From Argentina anserina (lineage: Eukaryota > Streptophyta > Magnoliopsida > Rosales > Rosaceae), in contig NC_065877.1 of assembly GCF_933775445.1 (NCBI RefSeq), forward strand, positions 35,538,694 through 35,602,693: a stretch of DNA of 64,000 nucleotides. The letters run 5' to 3'. Below the pieces are notes generated by a model. It saw nothing but the letters and a program-made list of their open reading frames with translations, ran no database searches and had not been told where the DNA came from. The position numbers and the translations under genes were made by a program. Numbering within the stretch: position 1 is the stretch's first letter; the number at the start of each line of letters is the position of its first letter. This document shows positions 61,423 through 64,000 of this stretch, one piece after another.

Positions 61423-62669
61423 ATTTTCACCACGGTTGGATCAGCGTTTTTGGGTTTTGAATTGAACTTCACTATCATTTTTTTCGTACCTCGTTTATCT
61501 GTTCTTTTGATTGAACCAAAACTCTGTTCACTTCTCTTTTTTCTTTTGGCTATAATGTTATATATTTATCATTATCATGTAGAAAGCTCAAACATGAAAC
61601 TTACCATGGAAACAGACATTAAAACTTCAACTTGTTTTAATACGAAATGGTTCCATGTTGGCCTCTATAGTCACCAAGTACATGACAGACAGTTTTACTA
61701 GCTAGGAACCAATCAGCAGTCCGATGAAAAAAAAAACAAAGCTAGTTGTAGTATAGATTCTTACTAATACGGATATACAGCTTCATTCTTACTTTCTTAG
61801 CATAGATTCCTAGTGGTAACTAGTGTGACAAAACATAACACTCTGCATCACGCAAAAGGCTAACCAGAATCATGTTCCTAGCCTCCTAGGTCGTCTATCT
61901 TATGAAATGCTACCTACAGAGAAGACAAATGCACCTCATAACCTAGAGCTCTCCTTCATACTTCATAGTACTATCACTACATGCTTCCAAAAACAAGCAG
62001 GAAACCAATTAATTTTGGTGCATTATAAGTGCCAAAGTGATAAACCAAATCCAAGGGCTATTCCTTGAAGAAAACATGAAAGTCCCAGCACGCAAATCAG
62101 ATATCTCATACTACTATTTGCTTCCGTAGAACTACATGCTTCAAGCCACTTCAAAATGATTTCATATCTGAGTGGCTAGTTTTTTTTTTTTTTTTTTTTA
62201 TAATGATCTGAGTGGCTAGTTATAAGAACAAATAACCAGAGATAAACACGTGAATGTACAGCTACGTAAGTCTTTGTAGTGCACACAGAACTCGTCAACC
62301 AACTTGAAAACTAGAGTCTGTTGAGTTGGTGCTAGAATATCATTGTACGCATACAAATCACACAAAGTTGGAATTCGGATTTCACTTTGTAAAAAATACC
62401 ATCAATATCAAAGTAACAGTGGAATTATACCTCCTAAACCTCCAGGTACGAATAAGTTTGGACGCAACTGCCATCTTAAGAAAACAGTAAAACCAACAGA
62501 ATAGATGCACTCACTAGTCAATTCAATCAGACATGAACACACTTTATCAGTAAAATAGAACGATATCCAGGAAATGCCATAGACAATCATCTACATTGAC
62601 ATCAAAGGGGGTAACATATTCTTCAACACTAAATTTCAGATTAACAAATAAGTAAAAGGCTATGAAACT
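61423..62669. other. Intergenic: NLR 3' flank and 2H-gene 3' side
   Basis: 61672-62115 is the parent of the duplicated flank at 44918-45370. A T-rich run is at about 62180-62200, beside a short direct repeat (ATCTGAGTGGCTAGTT at about 62165 and 62206). No protein gene seen. Confidence 0.55.
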
Positions 62670-63221
62670 TCATGCTTCTACTGTGTTACCTAGCACGAAA
62701 GAAAACAACTCCCTCACCGGCGAAAACTCCACCAGCCCAATATCCATAGCATACCCAGCAACTGGCAACTTCAAGTCCCTCAACACGCAAAACGCTTCAG
62801 CCATCCGACTCTTGGGCACATCCTGAGCAACAGCACAGTAAGGCATCCAACAATCAGCGCGGTACTCCTCCCCAATCTCAACACCTTCTTTCTTCATTGC
62901 CTCACACAACTGTGACTGGAACTGAAGCAACGAAACCGAAGGAGTTGGTGCCAGAAACAGCACATTGTTATCAGTGGGAAAGCTCCCAATTGTCGAGAAG
63001 GACAGGGCCAAAGGCTCTTGCTTTGCTGCAAAAGCCTTGACCATGCTTTCGAGCTTTGCTGGTTCGACGAATGAGCTGGAGAAGAGAGTGATGTGAGGGC
63101 GTGATTCGATTTCGATGAGCTGGGTACTAATCTGACGGCGAGCAAGAACATTCCAAGCCTTCAAGACCTGGTTTTCCAGCGCTGGATCGAAGTAAAGCTC
63201 GATTGCATAGCCTTGTGACAT
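62670..63221 (-). CDS. 2H-phosphoesterase / RNA ligase-cyclic nucleotide phosphodiesterase-like protein
   Basis: A single-exon 183-aa frame. The ATG at 63221 (MSQGYAIELYFDP) is chosen because the upstream extension to 63275 has no ATG. The fold type is visible from the N-terminal YAIELYFD strand and the first H-x-T motif RPHITLF (about residue 40). The expected second H-x-T/S position reads WMPYCAVAQ (about 120), with Tyr in place of His. 2H enzymes use two such His residues to open cyclic phosphates or process 2'-5' links, so activity is doubtful or altered. Plant members of this group are poorly characterised. No membrane or targeting signal is obvious. Confidence 0.85.
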   Translation of the reverse strand: MSQGYAIELYFDPALENQVLKAWNVLARRQISTQLIEIESRPHITLFSSSFVEPAKLESMVKAFAAKQEPLALSFSTIGSFPTDNNVLFLAPTPSVSLLQFQSQLCEAMKKEGVEIGEEYRADCWMPYCAVAQDVPKSRMAEAFCVLRDLKLPVAGYAMDIGLVEFSPVRELFSFVLGNTVEA

Positions 63222-63244
63222 TGCCACAGAATCAAAAAGTGGTT

Positions 63245-63456
63245 TAAAGCAATCGAATTTGGTCAAGATAAGCAAAACCCAATAACAGAAACTGAGATCT
63301 CAGAGTGTTGTGGAGGAATGAATGAAAACCCCCAAAATCAAAAAGCAAACCCAGTAGAATTAGGGCATTGAAATTTGGGGCTTTAGGGGTAAAGCAATCT
63401 ACTTTGGTCAAAATGAGCAGAACCCAGTAGCGGAAACAGAGATCTCAGACTGCCCA
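63245..63456 (-). repeat. Imperfect duplication in the 5' leader of the 2H gene
   Basis: 63245-63300 and 63399-63456 share AAAGCAATC, TTTGGTCAA, AGCA(A/G)AACCCA and GAGATCTCAGA in the same order, with about 15% differences and a spacing of about 155 bases. The duplication lies just upstream of the start codon. Confidence 0.8.
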
Positions 63457-64000
63457 GAAAGATAAACCACCAAATCAGATTGACCCAGAATTGTGAACAA
63501 GGGAAATGAGCCTTGGAGAATAAGGGTTCAAACAGAAAGAGACAAGGAATAAAGGGGAAATGGGAAATGAATCACTAACTCAAAAGGGGTCACGCTGTAG
63601 CAGCTAAGCTACGACTTTAAATCAGTCAGAGAGAGAGAGAGAGAGAGAGAGGAGCCTTGCACCGTTGGTTGAAGATTGATAAAGAAGAAGAAGAGTACGG
63701 TGCAAGGTCACCTGTGGGTTTTGGTGGAGGTAGGTTGGGTTCAACTCTGGCTCCCTCTCTTCTGAGTTGGAGTTGAAATCGAGATTCAATGCTTCAAGAA
63801 ATGAAGTATAGGACACAAAGGAGAGCATTTAATCTAATTATTGATTTGCAAAAAATGTTTGATTCAATTAGGCGAGCGACGGTCAAGAAAATATGCTCTT
63901 TCTTATTCCAGTCCAATTTTGAGTGTGATGTTTTTTTTTATATACATAAATGAGTGTGATGTTGTTGCTCCCTTCAAGTTCAAGGCTTGGGAGTTTAGGT
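63457..64000. other. Upstream region of the 2H gene
   Basis: Probably promoter and distal leader of the minus-strand 2H gene. An (AG)n run lies at about 63627-63651. No other gene seen. Confidence 0.45.

Noticed and set aside
62408..62590. 60-codon minus-strand frame downstream of the 2H gene
   Set aside because: No family features. It is probably 3' flank.

Overview
This is nuclear DNA of a flowering plant, almost certainly a eudicot. It is AT-rich, its genes have GT-AG introns, and it carries plant-only families: GASA/Snakin, CslC, an RPW8-type NLR, SUO-like BAH/TFIIS proteins and TBL acetyltransferases. The gene content and repeats would fit Rosaceae, but I cannot fix the family from sequence alone. 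All gene models were assembled by hand from open frames and splice signals.

Layout. 1-9347: most of a large CACTA (En/Spm-type) DNA transposon on the minus strand, with an intact 1139-aa TNPD/TNP2 transposase and an intact 447-aa TNPA-like protein. Only its left end lies outside the window. 9348-18317: a minus-strand tandem cluster of three related secreted-protein genes. One is a canonical GASA14-like gene with 12 Cys. One encodes a 130-aa protein with the family's N-terminal exons but no Cys domain. One encodes a 365-aa extensin-like protein ending in a cut-down 8-Cys GASA-like domain. 19533-19605: tRNA-Arg(CCU). 20419-21645: a small plastid-type protein with an HMA-like fold. 22417-24399: a broken RNase H gene. 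25781-28011: an intact CslC glucan synthase. 28012-37434: a long gene-poor interval with two non-autonomous hAT-like elements that have visible terminal inverted repeats and target-site duplications.

37041-62115 is a tandem segmental duplication whose ancestral unit was a SUO-like gene followed by an RPW8-NLR (RNL) gene. In unit A the SUO gene is open (1621 aa), but only a scrap of the NLR is left. In unit B the SUO copy has a nonsense codon in its BAH domain, while the NLR is intact (799 aa, NRG1-like, QHD motif). Unit B also carries a rearranged Copia LTR remnant and a decayed TBL fragment. 62670-63221: a 2H-phosphoesterase-like gene.

No operon-like co-regulation is expected. What ties genes together here is local duplication (the GASA cluster and the SUO-RNL unit) followed by different decay of the copies, plus transposon insertion. 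I found no CRISPR, prokaryotic or organellar features.
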